64,000 nt of DNA, from positions 62,001 to 126,000 of the forward strand of contig NZ_RCVR01000012.1 of assembly GCF_016107305.1 (NCBI RefSeq). Reading direction: 5' to 3'. Origin of the DNA: Roseomonas sp. KE2513. GTDB taxonomy: Bacteria; Pseudomonadota; Alphaproteobacteria; Acetobacterales; Acetobacteraceae. This document shows, piece by piece, positions 8,900 through 18,657 of the stretch. The notes under the pieces are model-generated. The model saw nothing but the letters and a program-made list of their open reading frames with translations. It searched no databases and had not been told where the DNA came from. Every line of letters starts with the position of its first letter. Position 1 is the first letter of the stretch. The position numbers were made by a program, and so were the translations under genes.

Positions 8900-9100
8900 A
8901 TGTCGAAAGCCCATATGCCGCCGGTCCCGCCCGAGAACCAGTCGCCGCACGGTGGCAACAACCCCGGCGAGGGCGAGGTGAACCCCAAGGACGCCCGCAA
9001 CACCGCCGACAACCGCGGCAAGTTCGATCCGGGCCAGCAGGGCCAGCAGGGCAGCACCGGGATCAACACCCACCACCAGGGCTACCAGCAGGACCGTTGA
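8900..9100 (+). CDS. Small hydrophilic low-complexity protein
   Basis: 66-residue protein rich in Gln, Gly, Asn and Pro (MSKAHMPPVPPENQS...), with no hydrophobic segment and no cysteine. GAGGAGG lies six to eight bases before the ATG, a strong ribosome site that supports expression. It ends two bases before the next, similarly disordered gene, so the pair is probably one transcript. Such polar peptides recall desiccation- or stress-related disordered proteins, but no family is recognised. Confidence 0.62.
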   Translation: MSKAHMPPVPPENQSPHGGNNPGEGEVNPKDARNTADNRGKFDPGQQGQQGSTGINTHHQGYQQDR

Positions 9101-9102
9101 TC

Positions 9103-9321
9103 ATGCCGAAGGGAAACGAGGAATCCACCGACCGCTCCGCCGGTGGCCCGGGCAGCAGCCACCAGGGCGGCAGCCATGGCCACGCGCACCGGGAGAAGGG
9201 CCACACCCAGCCGGGCGCGGCCACAAACAGCAGCAAGAGCCAGGTCTCGGGCGGCGGCGGCGAGCGCGATAGCCACCACACGCATGATGAGCATCGCAAG
9301 GGCGACCGCAGCGGCTACTGA
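9103..9321 (+). CDS. Small Gly/His-rich disordered protein
   Basis: 72-residue polar protein (MPKGNEESTDRSAGG...) rich in Gly, Ser, His and Lys. The C-terminal run ERDSHHTHDEHRKGDRSGY holds clustered histidines that might bind metal. It starts two bases after the preceding small gene, so translation is likely coupled. An in-frame TTG at 9097 overlapping the upstream stop is an alternative start. A strong terminator hairpin follows at 9345. Function unknown; the histidine-metal idea is inference only. Confidence 0.6.
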   Translation: MPKGNEESTDRSAGGPGSSHQGGSHGHAHREKGHTQPGAATNSSKSQVSGGGGERDSHHTHDEHRKGDRSGY

Positions 9322-9344
9322 GGCTGGTTAGACCGAGCGAAAGG

Positions 9345-9370
9345 GGCCGGGGCGGATTGCCGCCCCGGCC
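9345..9370. terminator. Bidirectional intrinsic-type terminator
   Basis: GGCCGGGGCGG (9345-9355) and CCGCCCCGGCC (9360-9370) form a perfect 11-bp stem with loop ATTG. TTTT follows about ten bases later on the plus strand. It lies between the convergent ends of the small-gene pair (9321) and the Bug receptor (9382) and could serve both. Confidence 0.7.
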
Positions 9371-9381
9371 CTCGCCGCATT

Positions 9382-10371
9382 TTAGTCCGCCCGCGCGTTG
9401 GTGAGCCGCACCGCCTCCTGCCACATCGGCCGCTCGCCCCGCCCGCGCGCGACGGCATCCTCGGGCGTGGACCACAACAGCTTCGTCCCGGCCTGGAGGG
9501 CTCGCTTCCGCATCGCCTCGTCCTCCACGATCGTCTTCAGTGCCGCATTCAGCCGGTCCACCACCGGCCGGGGCGTGGCGGCAGGGGCGACCATTGCGGC
9601 CCAGGAGGTGATGACGAAATCGGGCATCCCCGCCTCGGCCATGGTCGGGATCTCCGGCAGGTTCGGCCAGCGCTCCGCGTCCGTCACCGCGAAGGCGCGC
9701 ATCCGCCCCTCCTGAATGATGGGGATGTAGGAGGCGAGATTGTCGATGGCGCAGGTCAGGTCGCCGGCTAGCATGGCCGGGGTGATCTGGGCCGCACCGC
9801 GGAAGGGCACGTGCTCCGCGTTCAGCTTCAGCCGATGGGTGAAGAGGGCGCCGGAGAGATGCGCCGTGGTGCCCACCCCCGGGCTGCCGTAGGAGATGCC
9901 CTGCGGCCGGGCCCGGGCCCATTCGATGAATTCCCCCAAGCTCCGCGCCGGGCAGTGCTGGCTGCTGACGATGAAGACGTTGGGCAGCTCGTAGGTGAGG
10001 GCGACCGCGGCGAAGTCCCGGTCGATGTCCCAGGGCATGCGGGAATAGAGGAACTGGTTGATCGAGAACTGCCCGATCGTCGCCATGCCGAGCGTGTAGC
10101 CGTCGGGCGTCGACTTCGCGATCGCGTCCATCCCGATATTGCCGCCCGCCCCAGGCCGGTTCTCGATAACGAAGTTCTGCCCGAGCCGCTGCTGGAGCTG
10201 CTCCGCATAGATGCGCGTCATCACGTCGGTGGAGCCGGCAGGCGGGAAGGGGACGATGACGCGCACCGGACGGGTAGGCCAGTCGGTCGCGGATCCCGGA
10301 GCCTGGGCGGCGGCGGTGCGGATGGCGGGCAGGGCCAGCCCTGCTCCGAGGAAATGGCGGCGCGCAATCAT
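9382..10371 (-). CDS. Bug/TctC-family tripartite tricarboxylate receptor
   Basis: 329-residue periplasmic solute receptor. The N-terminal MIARRHFLGAGLALPAIRTAAAQ is an export signal of twin-Arg or Sec type. Family marks follow: VIVPFPPAGSTDVMTRIYAEQL (about 38-59), VIENRPGAGGNIGMDAIAKSTPDGYTLG, and HVPFRGAAQITPAMLAGD. Bug receptors bind carboxylates or aromatic acids and normally feed a TctAB permease, but no permease gene is visible here. It is not close to an obvious catabolic gene: hemF lies behind it on the same strand, 76 bp upstream. The ligand cannot be predicted. Confidence 0.9.
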   Translation of the reverse strand: MIARRHFLGAGLALPAIRTAAAQAPGSATDWPTRPVRVIVPFPPAGSTDVMTRIYAEQLQQRLGQNFVIENRPGAGGNIGMDAIAKSTPDGYTLGMATIGQFSINQFLYSRMPWDIDRDFAAVALTYELPNVFIVSSQHCPARSLGEFIEWARARPQGISYGSPGVGTTAHLSGALFTHRLKLNAEHVPFRGAAQITPAMLAGDLTCAIDNLASYIPIIQEGRMRAFAVTDAERWPNLPEIPTMAEAGMPDFVITSWAAMVAPAATPRPVVDRLNAALKTIVEDEAMRKRALQAGTKLLWSTPEDAVARGRGERPMWQEAVRLTNARAD

Positions 10372-10447
10372 GGAAGCGTCCCTCGTTCTTCGTTGCCGCC
10401 AGTTTAGGCGGTGCCCGCGGCCGCCGGCCAGCCCCGTGGACAGCCGC

Positions 10448-11377
10448 TCAAGGCCAACGCACCTCCGGCGGCATGGACATGAGGATCGCCTCCACGTTTC
10501 CCCCGGTCTTCAGCCCGAAGAGCGTGCCGCGGTCGTGTAGAAGGTTGAACTCCACGTAGCGCCCGCGCCGGATGAGCTGCGCCTCCCGCTCCGCCTCGGT
10601 CCAGGGCTCATGCATCCGGCGGCGGACGATGGCCGGATAGGATTCGAGGAAGGCCTCGCCCACGTCCCGGGTGAAGGCGAAGTGGTCCTCCAGCCGCGCC
10701 CCGTCCGGCTCGTCCCGCCCCAGCCAGTCGTAGAAGATGCCGCCCAGGCCGCGGGGCTCCCCCCGGTGGGGCAGGAAGAAGTACTCGTCGCACCAGGCCT
10801 TGAAGCGAGGGTAGTAGGCCGGATCGTGCCGGTCGCAGGCCGCGCGGAAGGCGGCGTGGAAGCCAACCGCGTCCTCCTGCGCCTCTGCAGATTGCGGGAA
10901 CATCGGCGTCAGGTCCCCACCGCCCCCGAACCAGCTCCGCCGCGTCGTGATGAACCGGGTGTTCATATGCGCGGCTGGCACGCGGGGGGATCGCATATGG
11001 GCCACCAGTGAGACCCCCGTGGCCAGGAAGCGCGGGTCCTCCTCCGCCCCCGGGATCTGCCGGCGGAACTCCGGGCTGAATTCCCCCCAGACGGTGGAGA
11101 CGTTCACCCCCACCTTCTCGAAGACCCGGCCCTTCATGACGGACATCACGCCCCCGCCGCCCTCTGGCCGATCCCATGGGGTGCGGACGAAGCGGCCGGG
11201 CGGCATGGCGCCGTGCGGGCCCGTGCCGCCCTCGTTCTCGATCGCCTCGAAGGCGGCGCAGAGGCGGTCCCGCAGCCCCTCGAACCAGGCGCGGGCCGGG
11301 CCGGCCATGGGGTGAGGGCCGGATTCGGCGGCCTGGGCGGGCGCGGCATGGTCTTGGTTGCGTATCATCTGCCCCAT
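10448..11377 (-). CDS. hemF: Oxygen-dependent coproporphyrinogen-III oxidase
   Basis: 309-residue aerobic HemF that oxidatively decarboxylates coproporphyrinogen III to protoporphyrinogen IX in heme synthesis. Conserved blocks include [50 protein letters not shown] and the C-terminal [22 protein letters not shown] that shapes the active site. The longer open frame beyond 11377 reads low-complexity sequence. [10 protein letters not shown] at 11377, or the Met at 11368, gives the usual family length. It is divergent from petABC across 218 bp, which couples heme supply to assembly of the cytochrome complex at least in position. Confidence 0.94.
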   Translation of the reverse strand: MGQMIRNQDHAAPAQAAESGPHPMAGPARAWFEGLRDRLCAAFEAIENEGGTGPHGAMPPGRFVRTPWDRPEGGGGVMSVMKGRVFEKVGVNVSTVWGEFSPEFRRQIPGAEEDPRFLATGVSLVAHMRSPRVPAAHMNTRFITTRRSWFGGGGDLTPMFPQSAEAQEDAVGFHAAFRAACDRHDPAYYPRFKAWCDEYFFLPHRGEPRGLGGIFYDWLGRDEPDGARLEDHFAFTRDVGEAFLESYPAIVRRRMHEPWTEAEREAQLIRRGRYVEFNLLHDRGTLFGLKTGGNVEAILMSMPPEVRWP

Positions 11378-11404
11378 CGTCGTGTTGCGGTGCGGCTCGC
11401 GCCG

Positions 11405-11434
11405 TTGCCACCCTGCGTGCCCGCCCTTTATATG
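11405..11434 (+). promoter_or_regulatory. Candidate sigma-70 promoter for petABC
   Basis: TTGCCA (11405-11410) and TATATG (11429-11434), 18 bases apart, in the hemF-petA divergent gap. This leaves a leader of roughly 155 bases before the petA ATG. It is a sequence match only. Confidence 0.35.
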
Positions 11435-11595
11435 GCCAGAGAACCGGCATGGCACCGCGCACCCGCGCGTGCCGCGCCCCAACCCGCGCGAGCACTCGGC
11501 CCGGACACCCCGTTCGACCGCATGCCCTGCCGGAGACAGTGCAACCGCCCCTGGCCGCACAGCGGAGGGGGGCGGAGAACAGGACGAGCGATCGA

Positions 11596-12204
11596 ATGGC
11601 CGATGTGCTGGCTTCCCCGCCCAAGACGAGCCCCTCGGAGGCGGGTCCCCGCCAGGCCGATCCGGTCGGCGTGCAACACGAGGAAGGCCCGCCGCGCCGG
11701 GACTTCCTGAAACTTGCCGCCGGCTCCTTCGCGGTGGTCGGAGTCGGCGTGGTTGCCTGGCCCTTCATCAACTCGATGAACCCGAGCGCGGACGTGCTGG
11801 CGCTGGCCAGCACCGAGGTTGAGCTGAGCCCGATCGCCGAGGGCCAGGCCATCACGGCCATGTGGCGCGGCAAGCCGGTCTTCGTGCGCCACCGCACGGC
11901 GAAGGAGATCGAGGAGGCCCGCGCCGTCCCGGTCAACCAGCTGATCGACCCCGCCACCGACCAGTCCCGCGTGAAGCCGGGCAAGGACCAGTGGCTGATC
12001 GTGATCGGCATCTGCACCCATCTCGGCTGCGTGCCGCTGGGCCAGAAGCCGACCGACAACCGCGGCGAGTACGGCGGCTGGTTCTGCCCCTGCCACGGCA
12101 GCCAGTACGACACCTCCGGGCGCGTCCGTCACGGCCCTGCGCCGACGAACCTCGCCCTTCCCGACTACACCTTCACCTCCGACACCAAGATCCGGATCGG
12201 CTGA
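11596..12204 (+). CDS. petA: Ubiquinol-cytochrome c reductase Rieske iron-sulfur subunit
   Basis: 202-residue bc1 Rieske protein, which passes electrons from ubiquinol at the Qo site to cytochrome c1. Twin-arginine [12 protein letters not shown] (about 32-43) precedes a single membrane anchor (about 44-58), as expected for a folded cofactor protein exported by Tat. The [2Fe-2S] motifs CTHLGC (140-145) and CPCHGS (164-169) are intact. An open frame extends far upstream but has no family similarity; ATG at 11596 gives the standard length. It is first in petABC, with petB 12 bases downstream. Confidence 0.96.
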   Translation: MADVLASPPKTSPSEAGPRQADPVGVQHEEGPPRRDFLKLAAGSFAVVGVGVVAWPFINSMNPSADVLALASTEVELSPIAEGQAITAMWRGKPVFVRHRTAKEIEEARAVPVNQLIDPATDQSRVKPGKDQWLIVIGICTHLGCVPLGQKPTDNRGEYGGWFCPCHGSQYDTSGRVRHGPAPTNLALPDYTFTSDTKIRIG

Positions 12205-12216
12205 GGAGCCACCACC

Positions 12217-13494
12217 ATGCCCGAGGGCCTTCACGAGTCGGACGTCAAGAATCCCGTCCTCCGCTGGGTCGACCAGCGCCTGCCCATCATCTCCATGGTG
12301 CAGCGCGAGTACGGCACCTTCCCGACGCCGCGCAACTTCAACTATTTCTGGAACTTCGGCGCGCTCGCCATGATCAGCCTCGCGATCATGATCGCGACCG
12401 GCGTGGTCCTGTCCATGCAGTACGCCGCCAATACCCAGCTCGCCTTCGATTCCGTCGAACGCATCATGCGTGACGTGAACTACGGCTGGCTGCTGCGCTA
12501 CATCCACGCCAACGGCGCCTCGATGTTCTTCATCGTGGTCTACATCCACATCTGGCGGAACCTCTACTACGGTTCCTACAAGACCCCGCGCGAACTGCTC
12601 TTCATGATCGGCGTCGTCATCTTCATCCTGATGATGGCCACCGCCTTCATGGGCTACGTGCTTCCCTGGGGCCAGATGTCCTTCTGGGGTGCCACGGTCA
12701 TCACCAACCTGTTCTCGGCCATTCCCGTGGTCGGCAACAGCATCGTGACCTGGCTCTGGGGCGGCTTCTCGGTGGACAACCCCACCCTCAACCGCTTCTT
12801 CTCGCTGCACTTCCTCCTGCCCTTCGTGATCGCGGGCGTGGTCTTCCTCCACATCGCCGCGCTGCACATCACGGGTTCCAACAACCCGCTGGGCATCGAG
12901 CCGAAAGGCCCGCAGGACACCATCCCCTTCCATCCCTACTACACCACGAAGGACAGCGTCGGGATCATCGTCTACCTGCTGGTCTTCGCCCTTCTGGTCT
13001 TCTTCGCGCCGAACATGCTCGGCCACCCCGACAACTACATCCCGGCAAACCCGCTGGTGACGCCCGCGCATATCGTGCCGGAATGGTACTTCCTGCCCTT
13101 CTACGCGATCCTCCGCGCGGTCCCGAACAAGCTCGGCGGCGTGGCGATGATGGGCGGCGCGCTGATCGTGCTCTTCTTCCTGCCCTGGCTGGACAGCTCG
13201 CCGGTGCGCTCCATGCGCTTCCGCCCGATTGGCCGGATTGCCTTCCTCCTCTTCACCGCAAATTTCTTCGTGCTGATGTGGGCGGGCGGCAAGCCGGCGG
13301 AGCAGCCCTACATTCTCATCGCGCAGATCGCGACGGCCTACTACTTCGCCTACTTCCTCGTGATCCTGCCCTTCCTGTCCAAGTTCGAGCGTCCCCTGCC
13401 CCTGCCTGAAAGCATCAGCCGCGCCGTGCTGAAGCATCGCGGCGGTGGACCCCTGCCTGCCGGCGCAACGGCCAAGCCGATGGAGAAGGCGTGA
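12217..13494 (+). CDS. petB: Cytochrome b subunit of the bc1 complex
   Basis: 425-residue integral membrane diheme cytochrome b. Recognisable parts are [23 protein letters not shown] (first helix region), [33 protein letters not shown] (heme-ligand helix), [22 protein letters not shown], and the Qo-site motif [19 protein letters not shown] (about 287-305). It is full length with a normal C-terminal helical part. It lies 12 bases after petA, and its stop overlaps the petC start (TGATG). Confidence 0.97.
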   Translation: MPEGLHESDVKNPVLRWVDQRLPIISMVQREYGTFPTPRNFNYFWNFGALAMISLAIMIATGVVLSMQYAANTQLAFDSVERIMRDVNYGWLLRYIHANGASMFFIVVYIHIWRNLYYGSYKTPRELLFMIGVVIFILMMATAFMGYVLPWGQMSFWGATVITNLFSAIPVVGNSIVTWLWGGFSVDNPTLNRFFSLHFLLPFVIAGVVFLHIAALHITGSNNPLGIEPKGPQDTIPFHPYYTTKDSVGIIVYLLVFALLVFFAPNMLGHPDNYIPANPLVTPAHIVPEWYFLPFYAILRAVPNKLGGVAMMGGALIVLFFLPWLDSSPVRSMRFRPIGRIAFLLFTANFFVLMWAGGKPAEQPYILIAQIATAYYFAYFLVILPFLSKFERPLPLPESISRAVLKHRGGGPLPAGATAKPMEKA

Positions 13495-14297
13495 TGCGCC
13501 CCCTGCTGACCACTGTTAAGGCGGCCGCCGTTGCGGCCGCCATCCTTCTCGTGCCCGTCGTTGCCTCGGTGGATGCCCGCGCGCAGGAGCACGAGGTGAT
13601 CCACCTGCCGGACACCAAGTTCACCTTCGAGGGTCCCTTCGGTACCTTCGACCGTGCCTCCGCCCAGCGCGGCTTCCAGGTCTACAAGGAGGTCTGCTCG
13701 GCCTGCCACTCCATGCGGCAGCTCTCCTACCGTAACCTCTCGGGCATCGGCCTGAACGCGACCCAGATCGCGGCGCTCGCCTCCCAGTTCCAGGTGCAGG
13801 ACGGGCCGAACGACAACGGCGAGATGTTCGAGCGCCCCGCCCGCGCCTCGGACCGCTTCCGGCGGCCCTTCCAGAACGACGCCGCGGCGCGCGCCGCCAA
13901 CAACGGCGCCCTGCCGCCCGACCTGTCGGTGATCATCAAGGCGCGCGAGGGCGGGGCCGACTACGTGCACGCCCTGCTGGTCGGCTACGAGGATCCGCCG
14001 CCCGGCGTGACGATCGCGGAGGGGATGCACTACAACAAGTACTTCCCGGGCCATCAGATCGCGATGGCGGCGCCGTTGAATACCGAGGGCCAGGTCGAGT
14101 TCGCTGACGGCACCAAGGCGACCATCGACCAGATGGCCACGGACGTCGTCACCTTCCTCTCCTGGGCGGCCGAGCCCGAGCTGGAGCAGCGCCGCGCCAT
14201 GGGCGTGCGGATGGTGATCTTCCTGACCATCCTCGGCGGCCTTGTCTACGCGGTGAAGCGCAAGGTCTGGGCGAACCTGCACCAGGACACGCAGTAG
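13494..14297 (+). CDS. petC: Cytochrome c1 subunit of the bc1 complex
   Basis: 267-residue membrane-anchored c-type cytochrome. A signal sequence (about 1-30, ending ARAQ) exports it. The heme-binding CSACH is at 68-72, a likely Met ligand lies in HQIAMAAPL, and a C-terminal anchor RMVIFLTILGGLVYAVKRKVW holds it in the membrane. The start ATG overlaps the petB stop, indicating coupled translation; a GTG one codon earlier is possible but unnecessary. A strong intrinsic terminator follows, closing the operon. It delivers electrons to soluble or membrane cytochrome c. Confidence 0.96.
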   Translation: MRPLLTTVKAAAVAAAILLVPVVASVDARAQEHEVIHLPDTKFTFEGPFGTFDRASAQRGFQVYKEVCSACHSMRQLSYRNLSGIGLNATQIAALASQFQVQDGPNDNGEMFERPARASDRFRRPFQNDAAARAANNGALPPDLSVIIKAREGGADYVHALLVGYEDPPPGVTIAEGMHYNKYFPGHQIAMAAPLNTEGQVEFADGTKATIDQMATDVVTFLSWAAEPELEQRRAMGVRMVIFLTILGGLVYAVKRKVWANLHQDTQ

Positions 14298-14313
14298 CCT
14301 GCCCATAGACTTC

Positions 14314-14352
14314 AAAGGCCCCGCACCGGTCCGTCCGGTGCGGGGCCTTTTT
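14314..14352 (+). terminator. Intrinsic terminator of petABC
   Basis: A perfect 16-bp stem from AAAGGCCCCGCACCGG (14314-14329), loop TCCGT, then the complementary arm ending CCTTT and continuing in a T-rich run (TTTTTCTTT). It is the clearest rho-independent terminator in the window. It lies 16 bases after petC and upstream of a convergent gene end. Confidence 0.93.
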
Positions 14353-14398
14353 CTTTCGGGCCTTCCCCTCGTCGGCAAGCAGCCTGGGCGCCGAGGAA

Positions 14399-16273
14399 TC
14401 AGCCCGCGGCGCGTCTCTCGGCCGAGTCCAGGATTCCCCGCGCACGTGCGCCGGCGGCCTGCCCGGCTGCCGCCAGCCCGTCCCACGGCGCGCCCTCGGA
14501 GAGCAGGAAACCCTGCGCCGCATCGACGCCGAGCCGGGCTAGCAGCATCAGCTGCTCGGCCTCCTCTACCCCCTCCGCCACCAGGGGAACGGAGAGCGCC
14601 CGGGCCATGCTCACCACCGCCTCCAGCAGCGCCGTGCCCTGCGCGTCGCCCGCGCAGTTCATCACCAGCCCGCGGTCGATCTTGATGGCGGAGAAGGGAA
14701 AGCCCCGCAGCCGCGCCAGCGTTCCGTGACCGCCGCCGAAATCATCCAGGGCAACGCGGACGCCGATCCGCGCCAGACCCTCCACATTGCCGAGCGCCGC
14801 CACCGGATCGCCGACCAGGGAGCGCTCGGTCATCTCGATCCTCAGCCGGTCCCCCTCGAGCCCATGGGCCCGCAGGGCAGCGGCAACAGCCGTGTCGAAG
14901 CCCGGCATCCCGAAGGTGTTGGCTGAGATGTTAATCGAGATCGGGAAGGGCGCCCTATCCGCCGCGATCAGCCGGCAGGCCTCAGCGAGCACCCAGCGGT
15001 CGAGCGCGCCCGAATAACCCAGGCTCTCGATCACTGGCAGCAGCTCGGAGGGGGAGAGCACCGGCCCCGTCTCGTCGTGCCAGCGCAGCAGCGCCTCCCC
15101 CGCGCGCGCCGCCCGCGTCGCTATGTCCACGATCGGTTGAAAAACGAGGTGGAAGGGAACCCGCCCGCCCGGCTCGAAGGCGCGGCGCAGCTGCTGCTCC
15201 AGCGCCGTGCGGCCGATGCTCGTCGGTCGGGGGCTATCCTCCGCGGCGCGCGTGACGCTCCGCCCGGCCCGCTTGGCTTCGTAGACGGCCGCGTCCGCTC
15301 GTTCCAACAGCGCCGCCGCCTCCTCGCGGCGCCCCGCCGCGAGGCCGATCGAGGCGCGCAGCGGCACGAGGGAACCGTTCAGCACGAAGGTGTCGGCCAA
15401 GCCCGCATGGATGCGCTCGGCCAGTGCCAGCGCGGCCTGGCGGTCGCCGAGGCCGCGCGCCAGCACCACGAACTCGTCGCCACCCGGCCGCGCCACCCAG
15501 TCGCCCTCGCGGACCGCCTCGGTCAGGCGGCGCGCCACCTCCACCAGGGCCTTGTCGCCCCCTGCGTGGCCGTAGGTGTCGTTGATCGGCTTGAAGCCGT
15601 CGAGATCGATCATCAGCACGCAGAGGTCACGCGGCCCCTCCTGCGCCAGCACCTCCTTCATCCCCGCCCGGTTCAGCAGTCCCGTCAGCGGGTCGGTCCG
15701 GGCCGCGCGATGCACCTCCCCGATTGCGTGACGGAGCGAGAGCGCGGCCGAGGTCCCCCGGGCCAGGTCCTGCAGCCGCGCCACCATCTGCGGCGTCAGC
15801 GAGCGCGGCTGCCGGTCGAGGATGCAGAGCGTGCCGACCGCGTTCCCGCGACTGCTGAGGAGGGGAGCCCCAGCGTAGAAGCGAAGGTTCGGATCCCCCG
15901 TGACAAGGGCGTTGGCGCTGAAGCGCGGGTCCGCCTGCAGATCGGACACCACCATCACTTCGTGCGGGTTGAGAATGGCGTGGGCGCAGAAGGAGGCATC
16001 GCGCGGCAGGCTGGAAGCCTCAAGCCCCTTCAGCGCCTTGAAGAACTGCTGGTGCTCGCCCACCAGGGAGACGCCGCAGATCGGCACGCCCACCAGATCC
16101 GTCGCCACCCTGATGAAGGCGCCCAGCAGGTCGTCCGTGACGCGGTCGAAGGCCTCCAGATCGGCCACGTCCAACAGACGCGATGCCTCGTTCGCCGGGC
16201 GCGGAACGTCCATCGCCACTGAATTTCCCCTGTCGTTGCCAAACGATGAAGGTTCTACAACCATCGGCTGCAA
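14399..16273 (-). CDS. GAF-GGDEF-EAL cyclic-di-GMP enzyme
   Basis: 624-residue cytosolic signalling protein. A GAF domain (about 35-180; GVSLVGEHQQFFKALKGL, SFCAHAIL, FYAGAPLLSSRGNAVGTLCILD) is followed by GGDEF and EAL domains. The cyclase motif GGDEF (264-268) is intact, and RxxD at 255-258, five residues ahead, is the usual product-inhibition site. The phosphodiesterase domain has EALLRW (393-398), a DDFGGGHG stretch and EGVEEAEQ. Both activities may therefore be functional, or one may regulate the other. No membrane segment, so the signal is probably a small intracellular ligand on GAF. Monocistronic, divergent from mtnP. Confidence 0.93.
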   Translation of the reverse strand: MQPMVVEPSSFGNDRGNSVAMDVPRPANEASRLLDVADLEAFDRVTDDLLGAFIRVATDLVGVPICGVSLVGEHQQFFKALKGLEASSLPRDASFCAHAILNPHEVMVVSDLQADPRFSANALVTGDPNLRFYAGAPLLSSRGNAVGTLCILDRQPRSLTPQMVARLQDLARGTSAALSLRHAIGEVHRAARTDPLTGLLNRAGMKEVLAQEGPRDLCVLMIDLDGFKPINDTYGHAGGDKALVEVARRLTEAVREGDWVARPGGDEFVVLARGLGDRQAALALAERIHAGLADTFVLNGSLVPLRASIGLAAGRREEAAALLERADAAVYEAKRAGRSVTRAAEDSPRPTSIGRTALEQQLRRAFEPGGRVPFHLVFQPIVDIATRAARAGEALLRWHDETGPVLSPSELLPVIESLGYSGALDRWVLAEACRLIAADRAPFPISINISANTFGMPGFDTAVAAALRAHGLEGDRLRIEMTERSLVGDPVAALGNVEGLARIGVRVALDDFGGGHGTLARLRGFPFSAIKIDRGLVMNCAGDAQGTALLEAVVSMARALSVPLVAEGVEEAEQLMLLARLGVDAAQGFLLSEGAPWDGLAAAGQAAGARARGILDSAERRAAG

Positions 16274-16356
16274 AGGGCCACGCTATCGGGGACGCACTGG
16301 TGCCGGCGCCGTTGCTCGGCTAGAGGGCGGGCCCGAACCGCCGAGCGGAGCGCAGC

Positions 16357-17244
<888 letters not shown>

Positions 17245-17256
17245 ACCGGTGACTCT

Positions 17257-17512
17257 CGGAAAGGGCTCCGCCCTCTCCGGACGTCCAAGGCAGTGCCTCG
17301 GACCCCGCCAAGAGCCTGAGGCCCCTAGACCCCCATCTGGCTGTCGCGGATGCGGTGATCAGGGCCAGTTCTTCTTGGGCACCCTTCCTGTGCGTGCAGT
17401 CGCCTCGGGGCGGTGACCTGAGGCGCACCGGCCGCGAGGCATCCCCAACTCGAAGAAAAAGATGATGATGAGGGGGCCGGGGAGAGGAAGAATTCCTTCT
17501 TCCTCTCCCCGG
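17257..17512 (+). repeat. Dispersed intergenic palindromic element, copy 2
   Basis: Fills the 309-bp gap between mtnP and the convergent small membrane gene. Hairpins: CGGAAAGGGC/GCCCTCTCCG (17257-17266 with 17270-17279); GCCTC/GAGGC (17402-17406 with 17420-17424); and a perfect 16-bp stem CCGGGGAGAGGAAGAA/TTCTTCCTCTCCCCGG (17477-17492 with 17497-17512, loop TTCC). It shares GTGCAGTCGCCTCGGG, GAGGCGCACCGGCCG and GAAGAAAAAGATGATG with copy 3. Longer than copy 1 by an insertion around 17355-17390. No gene is seen in it. Confidence 0.85.
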
Positions 17513-17553
17513 GATTGCCCGCGGCACCCGATCGGGAACAGCCCCTCCGGAAC

Positions 17554-17742
17554 TCAGTCGTTCGCGTCGGTCTCCCAGCCTTTGCTCCGCCGCCGAAATC
17601 CAGCCACCAGCACGATCACTGCCGCGGTGGCCAACAGGCCGATCATGATCACCGGCGGTTGGGAGAAGCCGTCGGGCCATATGTAGGGAATGGCCGAGAG
17701 CAGCCCGAGGAAGACGACGATCGCGATGATCGACCCGACCAT
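17554..17742 (-). CDS. Small two-helix membrane protein
   Basis: 62-residue hypothetical with two hydrophobic helices, about 3-20 (SIIAIVVFLGLLSAIPYI) and 31-48, ending in a basic-acidic tail FRRRSKGWETDAND. AGAGGG sits about four bases before the ATG. It starts nine bases after the dienelactone hydrolase gene on the same strand, so the two are likely one transcript. No family recognised. Confidence 0.6.
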   Translation of the reverse strand: MVGSIIAIVVFLGLLSAIPYIWPDGFSQPPVIMIGLLATAAVIVLVAGFRRRSKGWETDAND

Positions 17743-17751
17743 GAGCCCTCT

Positions 17752-18414
17752 TCAGCCCAGGTGGGAGGAGAGGAAAGCCAGCGCCCGTCCTTCGGCCAAT
17801 TCCGTAGCGGCGGGATTATAGCTCGAGCGGTCCTCGCAGGCGAAGCCGTGGCCGGCATCCGGGTAGAGGTGGATCTCGACGCCAGGCTGCGCTTGCCGCA
17901 CCAGCTCCACGTCCGAGAGGGGAATGCCCGCGTCCTTCTCACCGAAATGAAGCTGCACCGGGCAGTGCGGCACCTCGCTGCGCGTACCGGCGATGCCGCC
18001 GCCATAGTAGCCGACCGCCGCACGGAAGGTGTTGGAGCGCGTCGCGCCCCACCAGGCGATCGTGCCACCCCAGCAGTAGCCGATGATGCCCTTGGCCGCG
18101 CCCGTGGGCAGGGCCTGCGCCGCCGCCTCCACGTCGAGCATCGCGGCCTCGTCGGAGACCTTCTTGCGCAGCGCCATGCCGCGCTCCCGGTCGGGTGCCT
18201 CGTAGCCGAGTTCCACCCCGCGCTCGGCCCGGTCGAACAGCGCGGGCGTGACCACCGCCCAGCCGAGGCTGCCCAGGTGGTCCGACAGCCGCTTCATATG
18301 CGCGTTGACCCCGAAGATCTCCTGGATCACCACCAGCCCGTGCTTCGCGTCCTGCGGCCCCGCGCGCCAGGCGGAGAGGCGATGGCCGTCGGCCGCGGTC
18401 AACTCAATCTGCAT
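17752..18414 (-). CDS. Dienelactone hydrolase family protein
   Basis: 220-residue alpha/beta hydrolase. The nucleophile motif is GYCWGG, with cysteine as in dienelactone hydrolases; the acid is in HFGEKDAGIP and the histidine in YPDAGHGFACEDR. Classical members open dienelactone in chlorocatechol degradation, but most relatives act on unknown esters or lactones. Start MQIELTAADGHRLSAW at 18414; a longer frame to 18543 would overlap the divergent DUF4169 gene. No aromatic ring-cleavage genes are adjacent, so a general esterase role is as likely as a catabolic one. Confidence 0.88.
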   Translation of the reverse strand: MQIELTAADGHRLSAWRAGPQDAKHGLVVIQEIFGVNAHMKRLSDHLGSLGWAVVTPALFDRAERGVELGYEAPDRERGMALRKKVSDEAAMLDVEAAAQALPTGAAKGIIGYCWGGTIAWWGATRSNTFRAAVGYYGGGIAGTRSEVPHCPVQLHFGEKDAGIPLSDVELVRQAQPGVEIHLYPDAGHGFACEDRSSYNPAATELAEGRALAFLSSHLG

Positions 18415-18453
18415 GGGATGGTTCCGAAGACTGGGGATCGCTATCCTGGCGCC

Positions 18454-18651
18454 ATGGCCGAGATCGTCAACCTGAACCGGGCTCGCAAATCGCGCGACCG
18501 CAAGGCGGCGGAGGCGAAGGCCGCGGCCAACCGCGCTGCCCATGGCCGCACGAAGGCCGAGCGGGCGCGGGATGCCGCCGCAGAGACGGCGCGCGACGCC
18601 CTGCTCGACGGCGCCCGCCTCGAAGGCCGGGACCCGAAGGCCCCGGGATAA
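18454..18651 (+). CDS. DUF4169 family protein
   Basis: 65-residue, highly charged helical protein (AEIVNLNRARKSRDRKAAEAKAAANRAAHGRTKAERARDAA) typical of DUF4169, a small alphaproteobacterial family of unknown function. It consists almost entirely of Ala, Arg, Lys, Glu and Asp, predicting one long helix that could bind nucleic acid or protein. The ATG at 18454 is the only sensible start in a frame that otherwise runs antisense to the hydrolase. Divergent from the hydrolase, convergent with the phasin gene. Confidence 0.8.
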   Translation: MAEIVNLNRARKSRDRKAAEAKAAANRAAHGRTKAERARDAAAETARDALLDGARLEGRDPKAPG

Positions 18652-18657
18652 GGGCCG

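Noticed and set aside
11428-13437. A 669-codon minus-strand frame across petA and petB
   Set aside because: Shadow of the bc1 genes; composition is biased (Glu/His/Asp/Gly/Arg) and there is no family similarity.
13491-13493. GTG as the petC start
   Set aside because: The next codon is an ATG overlapping the petB stop (TGATG), the usual coupling arrangement, and the GTG adds nothing.
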